From: Aerococcus viridans | Lineage (GTDB): Bacteria; Bacillota; Bacilli; Lactobacillales; Aerococcaceae | Direction of reading: 5' to 3' | DNA length: 64,000 nucleotides | Assembly (NCBI RefSeq): GCF_002083135.2 | Contig: NZ_NBTM02000001.1 | Coordinates: 1,302,001-1,366,000 of the forward strand | Shown: positions 57,301 through 64,000 of the stretch, piece by piece | Layout: the number at the start of each line of letters is the position of its first letter | Numbering within the stretch: the first letter of the stretch is position 1 | Position numbers and translations under genes: made by a program | Notes under the pieces: model-generated | Told to the model about the DNA's origin: nothing | Seen by the model: only the letters and a program-made list of their open reading frames with translations | The model's database searches: none

Positions 57301-57782
57301 ACTACCGTCATAAACTTGAACGCTATTCTGACGTTTCAATCATCCCAACACCAAGCTTCTTCTATGGTATGAAGACTGGTGAAACTGTGAATGTTGAAAT
57401 TCAAAAGGGTAAAGTCTTATACATCCGCTTAATCCAAATTGGTGAACTTGATGAAACTGGTCAACGAATTGTCTTCTTTGAATTAAACGGACAATCTCGT
57501 GAAATTATTGTACGCGACGCCAATGCCAAAACGACGGCTGCTGTTCGTCGTAAGGCTGATCACGGCAATACCAACCATATTGCAGCGACAATGCCAGGAA
57601 CCATCCTTGATGTTCAGGTACAACAAGGTGATGAAATTGAAGAAGGTCAATTACTGTTGATTTCTGAAGCCATGAAGATGGAAACTACTTTGAAAGCACC
57701 GCGTAAGGCTGTTGTGAAAGAATTACTTGTTGCCAACGGCGATCAAGTAAATTCGGGGGACTTACTATTAGTCTTGGAATAA
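54354..57782 (+). CDS. pyc: pyruvate carboxylase
   Basis: 1142 residues, the full single-chain enzyme. Biotin carboxylase domain (about 1-455): LVANRGEIAIRIFRACYELG, KAALGGGGRGMRVV for ATP, and EVNPRVQVEHTITE. Carboxyltransferase domain (about 525-800): LLTDTTMRDAHQSLIATRMR, the metal-binding region LHTHDTAGN, and the carbamylated-lysine stretch AVKDMAG. The biotin carrier domain is at the end, with the biotinylated Lys in SEAMKMETT near residue 1108. It makes oxaloacetate from pyruvate, supplying aspartate for the DapA/LysA and ThrC routes. GAGGGAG precedes the ATG. The 250 bases upstream hold only AT-rich sequence; a promoter could not be fixed. Confidence 0.97.
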   Translation: MINKVLVANRGEIAIRIFRACYELGINTVAVYSQEDEGSVHRFKADESYLLSKDKKAVEAYLDIESIIQIAKDVNADAIHPGYGFLSENTEFARRCEEEGIKFIGPSHEILDMFGDKVKAREAAKKANIPLIPGSDGPVESLEEVVEFGKTAGYPIIIKAALGGGGRGMRVVRSEDEVAEQYRLAVSEATKAFGSGEAYVEKYVEGPKHIEVQIMADEQGNTMHLWERDCSVQRRHQKVVEVAPTVNMSMELRNRICNSARDFLDSVDYANAGTVEFLLDGDDFYFIEVNPRVQVEHTITEQITGVDIVQTQIRVAAGESLSEIGLPAQEDLPLNGFAIQCRVTTEDPNNNFFPDTGKINTYRSPGGFGVRLDAGNGFQNTVVSPYFDSMIAKLITYGTDFEDTVAKTDRALREYRVRGVKNNIPFLRNVVNHPVFQDGTANTVFIDNTPELFNFPKERNRDRGNKVLQYIGDISVNGFPGIENEKGQFETIPTPKIELVDRNGLSAKQILDRDGVKGVQDFIKNSKDLLLTDTTMRDAHQSLIATRMRTRDMVKPAKVMEDALPNLFSMEVWGGATFDAAFRFLTENPWSRLEQLREAMPNTLLQMLFRGSNAVGYTSYPDNTLKAFIDQAAASGIDVFRVFDSLNWTKQIEKPIQYVKDAGKIAEATMCYTGDILNPERTKYSLDYYVKLAKELQAMGADIIAVKDMAGLLKPQAAYALISELKDHIDVPIHLHTHDTAGNGILTYTEASRAGVDIVDVASSAFASTTSQPSMQSLYYAMEYNDRKPNIHVQNAEKINQYWLGVRSYYDEFTSGLEGPETEIYNTEMPGGQYTNLQQQAKSVGLGSRWDEVKQMYHDVNLLFGDIVKVTPSSKVVGDMALFMVQNDLTIDKFFAEGKKYDFPQSVIDLFKGKIGQPEGGFPQDVSDIILKGEEASTDRPGEHLAPIDFEATRQELIAKLGDEDVDDQDVLSYIMYPDVFVDYRHKLERYSDVSIIPTPSFFYGMKTGETVNVEIQKGKVLYIRLIQIGELDETGQRIVFFELNGQSREIIVRDANAKTTAAVRRKADHGNTNHIAATMPGTILDVQVQQGDEIEEGQLLLISEAMKMETTLKAPRKAVVKELLVANGDQVNSGDLLLVLE

Positions 57783-57795
57783 TATAATAAGGGAG

Positions 57796-57829
57796 AATAA
57801 CGGACCAACAATGATAGGTCCGTTATTTT
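57796..57829 (+). terminator. terminator of pyc
   Basis: AATAACGGACC pairs perfectly with GGTCCGTTATT, extended by GGGAG/TTTCC-type pairs. Confidence 0.85.
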
Positions 57830-57912
57830 CCTATAAAGAGGTTTAAGGGTTACTGGCAGATGAATTCCTGTTATAATGAGATTAAAGCTAGTGATTAAAG
57901 GAAGTCGATGAT

Positions 57913-58236
57913 ATGAGTATTTATGACCAAGCACAATCACGACAAGCATTGATTGTGTGGATGTATTCGAATAAAAAAGTCAAACAGTTACAAAAGTACG
58001 GTTTTGTTTATTATGTATCGCGCAAGATGAAGTATGCAATTGTCTATACTGATATTGAGGAAGCTAACCATATTCAGAAGAATTTGGAGAAGCTTCATTT
58101 CGTACGTCGAGTTGATGTGTCACCTAGACAGGCGATGGCGATGGATTATGCAACGGCTTTTGATGCCTATGCGGCAGACTTGATGGCCAAGAAGGATTCG
58201 GATGATAAAGATCGTTTGAATGAACGGTATGCTTAA
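57913..58236 (+). CDS. ylbG: YlbG family (UPF0298) protein
   Basis: 107 residues; AAAGGAAG precedes the ATG. RQALIVWMYSNKKVKQLQKYGFVYYVSRKMKYAIVYTD, then EEANHIQKNLEKLHFVRRVDVSPR, matches the DUF2129/YlbG family, small cytoplasmic proteins of unknown function found in Firmicutes near pyc/ftsW/typA, the same neighbourhood as in Bacillus. This conserved order supports the call. The C-terminus is an extra charged tail. Confidence 0.9.
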   Translation: MSIYDQAQSRQALIVWMYSNKKVKQLQKYGFVYYVSRKMKYAIVYTDIEEANHIQKNLEKLHFVRRVDVSPRQAMAMDYATAFDAYAADLMAKKDSDDKDRLNERYA

Positions 58237-58269
58237 TATATAATCAAATATATAGTAAATGAAAGTTTG

Positions 58270-58307
58270 AAGGGACCTTGGGATTGAATGTGCCCAGGGT
58301 CCTTTTT
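58270..58307 (+). terminator. terminator of ylbG
   Basis: AGGGACCttGGG and CCCagGGTCCTTTTT form a moderately strong hairpin with a T tail. Confidence 0.75.
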
Positions 58308-58329
58308 CAATAGTTGGAGGAGAGTCAGG

Positions 58330-59166
58330 ATGGAGTTTGCCCCATTTTTCTATTTGGAACTTAAAGAACATATTTTAGATGTGCCTTATACCTTGGCTAA
58401 GCGGCGAATTCGTGTCCTCTTACCCAAGGACTATGAAGCTCATCCGGACAAGCATTATCCCGTGGTTTATATGCATGACGGGCAGAATGTGTTCCATTCT
58501 AAGGAAGCTTTTTCGAAACATTCTTGGAAAACAATTCACGCGGTTAAGCGAAATCCAGATTTACCAAGCATGATTATTGTAGGTATTGATAATGGCGAGG
58601 AGTTGCGTACCTTAGAATATTTGCCGTGGTCTATAAAGGATGCTTACGATCCACAACTAACCGGAGAAGGCGGAAGAGGAGCAGAGTTCTCTGAATTTGT
58701 GATGACCATCGTCAAAAACTTTGTGGACCAGCATTATCGAACGATGTCAGATGCAGCCCATACAGCCATAATAGGCTCGTCTTTTGGGGCAACTATTTCT
58801 ACTTATTTGGGTGCAGCCTATAAAGACCAAGTCGGCCGGTTGGGTATTTTCTCCTTGACGAATTGGGCAGTAGCACAAGACTTTGACCGCTATATCCAGC
58901 GAATTAGCTTGCCAAAAGATCAACGAATTTATATTGAATGTGGTACTGAAGAAGGCGATGAAGTGGATGAGATGATTATTGGTCCATATACTGAACAAGC
59001 TTATATTACGGATGCCATTAAATATAGCCAACAGGTGATTCAGGCAGGTGTGGCGCCAGAGAATGTATCCTTGAATATTTTCCATGGGGACGAACATTCA
59101 GAAGCGTATTGGTCTAAGCACTTACCAGATTGTCTACGATTTATTACACAGGGCTGGCCATTGTAA
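58330..59166 (+). CDS. alpha/beta-hydrolase, esterase D-like
   Basis: 278 residues from ATG 58330 (GGAGGAG upstream; a longer frame has no ribosome site). RIRVLLPKDYEAHPDKHYPVVYMHDGQNVFH is the usual start of the putative esterase family. The nucleophile is Ser151 in IIGSSFGATIS, and the catalytic His is in FHGDEHSEAYW near residue 257. No signal peptide, so it is cytoplasmic. Relatives include S-formylglutathione hydrolase and ferric enterobactin esterase; the substrate here is unknown. Confidence 0.85.
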   Translation: MEFAPFFYLELKEHILDVPYTLAKRRIRVLLPKDYEAHPDKHYPVVYMHDGQNVFHSKEAFSKHSWKTIHAVKRNPDLPSMIIVGIDNGEELRTLEYLPWSIKDAYDPQLTGEGGRGAEFSEFVMTIVKNFVDQHYRTMSDAAHTAIIGSSFGATISTYLGAAYKDQVGRLGIFSLTNWAVAQDFDRYIQRISLPKDQRIYIECGTEEGDEVDEMIIGPYTEQAYITDAIKYSQQVIQAGVAPENVSLNIFHGDEHSEAYWSKHLPDCLRFITQGWPL

Positions 59167-59340
59167 ACTTTGGTTGAACATCGATAGGGTAGATAGCATA
59201 AATTATATGATACCTATCATGATGATGTTCTTACAATGAAAGATTTAGATAGAATCTATAAAATACTGAAATATAAAATGCTTGTTGCATTAAAGCTTGG
59301 AGTAAATCAAATAAGCGTTCTAATACGATATATATAATAA

Positions 59341-59378
59341 AAACGGTGCTGAAGAAAAATCATTTCAGCACCGTTTTT
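59341..59378 (+). terminator. terminator downstream of the esterase gene
   Basis: AAACGGTGCTGAA pairs with TTCAGCACCGTTT, followed by more T. The 170 bases between the esterase stop and this hairpin, and the AT-rich 59379-59575, hold no convincing gene. Confidence 0.85.
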
Positions 59379-59575
59379 CTCTTTATCAATTTTAAATTGA
59401 TGATATATTCTAGTTTTTGAGTTAATTGTTTACTAATCTCTTTTTTCAGAATTCAAAAACATGTTTATTAAACATAAAATAGAAAATGCTTTTCCAATTT
59501 TTTTCTTTTAATATATTAATAATTATATTATGCACTATATGTATACTGTTATGTTATTTTTTGGAGGAAGAAAGT

Positions 59576-62500
59576 ATGAATTGGAATAAGTTTAGACATG
59601 GAGATTTTTTTGAGACAGAAAGAAAATCAAGAGTTAAAATGCATAAAAGTGGTAAAAACTGGGTAAAAACCTGTGTTAGCCGCTTTGGCTTATTGAAGTT
59701 ATTTTCATCGGTAGAACAAGATACCGAGTTAAAGGATGCAGATACCTTGTTAAAGGATGCAGATACCTTTCAATTAGAGGATAATAAATATAAACGTATG
59801 CTCTCGGGGACTATAGGTGCAGGAGCGGTATTTGGGATTGGTACTATCTATACCCCTGTTATGCATGCTGATGAAATTTCACATGAAGTAGAATCTAGTA
59901 GGGATATATTAGTAACAGCAGACTCTATGTTATTACAATCATCAGAATCTATTACCTCCATCGAAGAGAACCTGGCCAGCGAAATTAATGAGCAAGAAAA
60001 TAAAGAAGAATTAACATCTGATGTGCAAAGTGATATTAATGAAACAGTCACTGATAGTGCTTTAGCGACTGAAAGTGAATCAATTAGTATAAGCACTTCA
60101 GTAAGTGAAAGTGAATCAATTAGTATAAGCACTTCAGTAAGTGAAAGTGAATCAATTAGTATAAGCACTTCAGTAAGTGAAAGTGAATCAATTAGTACAA
60201 GCGCTTCAGTAAGTGAAAGTGAATCAATTAGTACAAGAACTTCAGTAAGTGAAAGTGAATCAATTAGTGCAAGTACTTCAGCAATTGAAAGTGAATCATC
60301 GGATGATAACTTATTAGGAGACGTAGCTAATGATGTAAGTAATAGTGAACTGAGTAACAGTAAAAATGAAAGTGAATTAGAGAGAGTTAATAGTGAAAGT
60401 ACCGAAAATGATCTAACAGTACAAGATGGTGCTATAACTCAAAATGATTTAGAATTAGACGGAGTGAGTGATGAACATTCTGGGCAAATTAATGACGACA
60501 TAGAAAGTCAAAAAGCCCAAAATGTGAAAGATCAAATCATGTCTGATGAAGAATTTAATGAAATTATTAATTCTGGTGACATTAATCAAGGCAACGTAGA
60601 TAAGATAATAGAGAAAGTAATAGCAAACACTGATAACTATAAAGAAGATAATGTTGTTGTCATAAAGGATTTGAACTACTCTAAAGAAGAGTTGCGTCAA
60701 TTAGATAAGGCTATTGAAGAAGTTATGGTTACAGAATTAGGTAGTGGAGATTTAAGTAATATCCAGACCATGATGGCTACAACCAATGATAGTTTTATAT
60801 CTCGCCTTTCTACACTTGCAGCTCTTGTTACAGACACTAGCAATACGAATCGGAGTTATACTAACGTTGAAGATTTTCTAAGATATGGAAATTGGGAAAT
60901 TATAAGAAATTATAGTGAAGGTTATCCAGGACTACATATAGATGGCGTTAATCCAGGACTACTACAAGCGCCATCAAAGTATGATTTTACATCAGATTTT
61001 GATATTTCTTTTGATATTGCAAATGCAGATATAGGGACAACTCAAGCTCCTGGTGGATGGCAATTTATGTTTTACCAAGGGGATCCTGAAGGCATTATAC
61101 AAAATGGAGGTATCATAGGAGACAAAGGGATGCCAGGTGTTTCTGGGTTCAAATTAGACACTAATAGGTCTCCTATGTCAAATATTGATTCAAATGCTAC
61201 AACCTTAAAAGGTGATGCTTCTAAAAGAGGATATGCAGTCGCTGTTAAAAATGATGCATCGGGAACAACTAGTATGATTGGCGCTAAAAATTCCGGAACA
61301 ATTTTTGACTACGCTACAAATTCTTTTAGTGGATTTAGGGGACAGGGATGGAATACTGTAACTATATCTTTCGATTCTGCTAGCAACGTTTTAACAATGA
61401 ACTATGGAAAAGTTACGAAGACAGCTACGTTGACAGAATTGGGTATTACAAAAGGGCAATTGTATAACTTTGGAATTGGACAGGAGCCTGCACCAAATGG
61501 TGCTCGGAGCACGCATTACATTAAAAATGCACAACCAGATAGAAATCCAAATTCTGAGTCAGCATCTGAATCAGCATCAGTAAGTGCATCTGAATCATCA
61601 TCAACAAGTGCGTCTGAATCTGCATCAGTAAGTGCTTCGGCATCAACAAGTGCGTCTGAGTCAGGATCAGTAAGTGCATCTGAATCAGCATCAGTAAGTG
61701 CTTCAGATTCAGCTTCAGCATCAACAAGTGCGTCTGGATCAGCATCAGTAAGCGCATCTGAGTCAGCATCAACAAGTGCGTCTGAGTCAGCATCAGTAAG
61801 TGCATCTGAGTCAGGATCAGTAAGTGCATCTGAGTCAGCGTCTGAATCAGCATCAGTAAGTGCATCTGAGTCAGCATCAACAAGCGCATCTGAATCAGCA
61901 TCAACAAGCGCGTCTGAGTCAGGATCAGTAAGTGCATCTGAATCAGCATCAACAAGTGCGTCTGAATCAGCATCAGTAAGTGCTTCAGATTCAGCTTCAG
62001 CATCAGTAAGCGCATCTGAGTCAGCATCAGTAAGTGCATCTGAGTCTGCGTCTGAATCAGCATCAGTAAGTGCTTCTGAGTCAGCGTCAGTAAGTGCATC
62101 TGAATCTGCATCTGAGTCAGGATCAGTAAGCGCATCTGAGTCAGCATCAACAAGCGCATCTGAGTCAGCATCAGTAAGCGCATCTGAATCAGCATCAACA
62201 AGCGCATCTGAGTCAGGATCAGTAAGTGCATCTGAGTCTGCGTCTGAATCTGCATCAGTAAGTGCTTCAGCATCAACAAGCGCATCTGAGTCAGCGTCAG
62301 TAAGTGCATCTGAGTCAGCATCAACAAGTGCATCTGAATCAGCATCAACAAGTGCATCTGAATCTGCATCTGAATCAGCATCAACAAGTGCATCTGAGTC
62401 AGCATCAACAAGCGCATCTGAATCAACATCAGTAAGTGCTTCAGATTCAGCTTCAGCATCAACAAGCGCATCTGAGTCAGCATCAACAAGTGCATCTGAG

Positions 62501-64000
62501 TCAGCATCAACAAGCGCATCTGAGTCAGGATCAGTAAGTGCATCTGAGTCTGCGTCTGAATCTGCATCAGTAAGTGCTTCAGCATCAACAAGCGCATCTG
62601 AGTCAGCATCAACAAGCGCATCTGAATCAGCATCAACAAGCGCATCTGAGTCAGCATCAGTAAGCGCATCTGAATCAGCATCAACAAGTGCATCTGAATC
62701 TGCATCTGAATCAGCATCAACAAGTGCATCTGAGTCAGCATCAACAAGCGCATCTGAATCAACATCAGTAAGTGCTTCAGATTCAGCTTCAGCATCAACA
62801 AGCGCATCTGAGTCAGGATCAGTAAGTGCATCTGAGTCTGCGTCTGAATCTGCATCAGTAAGTGCTTCAGATTCAGCTTCAGCATCAACAAGTGCGTCTG
62901 AATCAGCATCAGTAAGTGCATCTGAGTCAGCGTCAGTAAGCGCATCTGAATCTGCTTCAGTAAGTGCTTCAGATTCAGCTTCAGCATCAACAAGTGCGTC
63001 TGAATCAGCATCAGTAAGCGCATCTGAGTCAGCATCAACAAGTGCGTCTGAGTCAGCATCAGTAAGTGCATCTGAGTCAGCGTCTGAATCAGCATCAGTA
63101 AGTGCATCTGAATCAGCATCAACAAGTGCGTCTGAATCAGCATCAGTAAGCGCATCTGAGTCAGCATCAACAAGTGCGTCTGAGTCAGCATCAGTAAGTG
63201 CATCTGAGTCAGCGTCTGAATCAGCATCAGTAAGCTCATCTGAATCTGCTTCAGTAAGTGCTTCAGATTCAGCTTCAGCATCAACAAGTGCGTCTGAGTC
63301 AGCATCAGTAAGTGCATCTGAATCAGCATCAGTAAGCGCATCTGAGTCAGCATCAACAAGCGCATCTGAGTCAGCGTCAGTAAGTGCATCTGAATCTGCA
63401 TCTGAATCAGCATCAACAAGCGCGTCTGAGTCAGCATCAGTAAGTGCATCTGAGTCAGCGTCTGAATCAGCATCAGTAAGTGCATCTGAATCAGCATCAG
63501 TAAGCGCATCTGAGTCAGCATCAACAAGTGCGTCTGAGTCAGGATCAGTAAGTGCATCTGAGTCAGCGTCAGTAAGTGCATCTGAGTCAGCGTCAGTAAG
63601 TGCATCTGAATCTGCATCTGAATCAGCATCAACAAGCGCGTCTGAGTCAGGATCAGTAAGTGCATCTGAGTCAGCGTCAGTAAGCTCATCTGAATCTGCT
63701 TCAGTAAGTGCTTCAGATTCAGCTTCAGCATCAACAAGTGCGTCTGAGTCAGCATCAGTAAGTGCATCTGAGTCAGCGTCAGTAAGCTCATCTGAATCTG
63801 CTTCAGTAAGTGCTTCAGATTCAGCTTCAGCATCAACAAGTGCGTCTGAGTCAGCATCAGTAAGTGCATCTGAGTCAGCGTCAGTAAGCTCATCTGAATC
63901 TGCTTCAGTAAGTGCTTCAGATTCAGCTTCAGCATCAACAAGTGCGTCTGAGTCAGCATCAACAAGTGTATCTGAATCTGCTTCAGTAAGTGCTTCAGAT
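59576..64000 (+). CDS. serine-rich repeat glycoprotein adhesin, 3'-truncated by window
   Basis: 1475 codons without a stop up to the window end; GGAGG lies eight to nine bases before the ATG. Residues ~20-98 form the long signal peptide of exported SRR adhesins: the KxxKSGKxW motif ([10 protein letters not shown]), a 21-base tandem duplication (LKDADTL repeated), then a Gly-rich hydrophobic helix ending near Ala98. Next: a short Ser repeat (SRR1, ~165-242), an acidic region, an L-type lectin-like domain (~422-655: [47 protein letters not shown]), then the long Ser/Ala repeat SRR2 from ~661. Such proteins are O-glycosylated and exported by SecA2/SecY2. The LPxTG anchor and export genes would be downstream. 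Confidence 0.93.
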   Translation, partial: MNWNKFRHGDFFETERKSRVKMHKSGKNWVKTCVSRFGLLKLFSSVEQDTELKDADTLLKDADTFQLEDNKYKRMLSGTIGAGAVFGIGTIYTPVMHADEISHEVESSRDILVTADSMLLQSSESITSIEENLASEINEQENKEELTSDVQSDINETVTDSALATESESISISTSVSESESISISTSVSESESISISTSVSESESISTSASVSESESISTRTSVSESESISASTSAIESESSDDNLLGDVANDVSNSELSNSKNESELERVNSESTENDLTVQDGAITQNDLELDGVSDEHSGQINDDIESQKAQNVKDQIMSDEEFNEIINSGDINQGNVDKIIEKVIANTDNYKEDNVVVIKDLNYSKEELRQLDKAIEEVMVTELGSGDLSNIQTMMATTNDSFISRLSTLAALVTDTSNTNRSYTNVEDFLRYGNWEIIRNYSEGYPGLHIDGVNPGLLQAPSKYDFTSDFDISFDIANADIGTTQAPGGWQFMFYQGDPEGIIQNGGIIGDKGMPGVSGFKLDTNRSPMSNIDSNATTLKGDASKRGYAVAVKNDASGTTSMIGAKNSGTIFDYATNSFSGFRGQGWNTVTISFDSASNVLTMNYGKVTKTATLTELGITKGQLYNFGIGQEPAPNGARSTHYIKNAQPDRNPNSESASESASVSASESSSTSASESASVSASASTSASESGSVSASESASVSASDSASASTSASGSASVSASESASTSASESASVSASESGSVSASESASESASVSASESASTSASESASTSASESGSVSASESASTSASESASVSASDSASASVSASESASVSASESASESASVSASESASVSASESASESGSVSASESASTSASESASVSASESASTSASESGSVSASESASESASVSASASTSASESASVSASESASTSASESASTSASESASESASTSASESASTSASESTSVSASDSASASTSASESASTSASESASTSASESGSVSASESASESASVSASASTSASESASTSASESASTSASESASVSASESASTSASESASESASTSASESASTSASESTSVSASDSASASTSASESGSVSASESASESASVSASDSASASTSASESASVSASESASVSASESASVSASDSASASTSASESASVSASESASTSASESASVSASESASESASVSASESASTSASESASVSASESASTSASESASVSASESASESASVSSSESASVSASDSASASTSASESASVSASESASVSASESASTSASESASVSASESASESASTSASESASVSASESASESASVSASESASVSASESASTSASESGSVSASESASVSASESASVSASESASESASTSASESGSVSASESASVSSSESASVSASDSASASTSASESASVSASESASVSSSESASVSASDSASASTSASESASVSASESASVSSSESASVSASDSASASTSASESASTSVSESASVSASD
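60070..60300 (+). repeat. SRR1 tandem repeat, 36-bp units
   Basis: About six copies of a 36-base unit encoding [12 protein letters not shown], nearly identical at the DNA level in the first copies, with drift in the last two (GCAAGT, ACAAGA). Confidence 0.9.
61555..64000 (+). repeat. SRR2 tandem repeat ([16 protein letters not shown] type), continues past the window
   Basis: About 2.4 kb of 6- and 18-base units encoding alternating Ser with Ala, Glu, Val, Thr, Asp and Gly. Higher-order blocks are present: a 102-base unit starting with TCATCTGAATCTGC occurs three times at exact 102-base spacing (63686, 63788, 63890), with an older variant near 63236. The frame stays open throughout. Long repeats like this are prone to assembly collapse. 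Confidence 0.95.

Noticed and set aside
59231-59338. A 33-codon plus-strand frame (MKDLDRIYKILKYK...) downstream of the esterase gene
   Set aside because: No ribosome site and low-complexity AT-rich sequence; the terminator directly after it more likely ends the esterase transcript.
61521-63965. An 814-codon open frame on the minus strand opposite the adhesin repeat (Leu/Met/Gln/Thr-rich)
   Set aside because: It is the mirror of the Ser/Ala repeat: TCA/GCA/TCT codons read backwards give no stops. It has no ribosome site and no family resemblance.

Overview
The window is low-GC Gram-positive chromosome from the Lactobacillales. Aerococcaceae (Aerococcus-like) is my best inference and is not proven. 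Supporting signs are AGGAGG ribosome sites, lipobox lipoproteins, a mevalonate-type mvaS/mvaA pair, pyruvate carboxylase, UPF0223/YlbG-type small proteins and a serine-rich repeat adhesin with a KxYKxGKxW-type signal. Most of the window is housekeeping DNA. I saw no rRNA, tRNA, CRISPR array, integrase or intact insertion sequence.

Layout. 0-10 kb: 3' end of a VanY-type carboxypeptidase, lysA, a three-gene ABC importer of the TrpXYZ type behind a long structured leader, trhO, a GNAT enzyme, an orphan GlnQ-type ATPase, a YitT-type membrane protein and an unknown protein. 10-22 kb: two AraC-type regulators, a TPR protein with a His/Asp tail, purB, dapA behind a lysine riboswitch, alr, a FUSC-like protein, pepQ and a TIM-barrel protein. 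22-28 kb: a complete amino-acid ABC operon (ATPase, lipoprotein, two permeases), a TraX-like protein, pepV and rpiA. 28-34 kb: a 37-residue membrane microprotein, a chimeric uxuA/uxaC pseudogene, convergent mvaS and mvaA, and thiT behind a TPP riboswitch. 34-45 kb: ribosomal protein L25, thrC, coaBC, def and the full pyruvate dehydrogenase operon pdhABC-lpd. 45-59 kb: an orphan MetQ-type lipoprotein, suhB-like, typA, ftsW-like, a PTS EIIB remnant, a DUF7916-like gene with a PTS EIIBC gene, pyc, ylbG and an esterase. 59.5 kb to the end: a serine-rich repeat adhesin that runs off the window.

How the genes fit together. Pyruvate is a hub: PDH makes acetyl-CoA, pyruvate carboxylase makes oxaloacetate, and MvaS/MvaA take acetyl-CoA units toward isoprenoids. 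LysA, DapA, Alr, the VanY-type enzyme and FtsW serve the cell wall. Nutrient capture is prominent: several ABC and PTS systems, ThiT, PepV and PepQ. Two metabolite riboswitches (lysine, TPP) are clear.

The least explained content is a family of intergenic, nested-hairpin repeats. They have imperfect inverted ends and inner stems whose sequence changes while pairing is kept. Five related elements were found, four of them in convergent gene gaps. Other points of interest are the uxuA-uxaC deletion chimera, the attenuator-like leader of the ABC operon, the microprotein gene, and recent 102-bp block amplification inside the adhesin.
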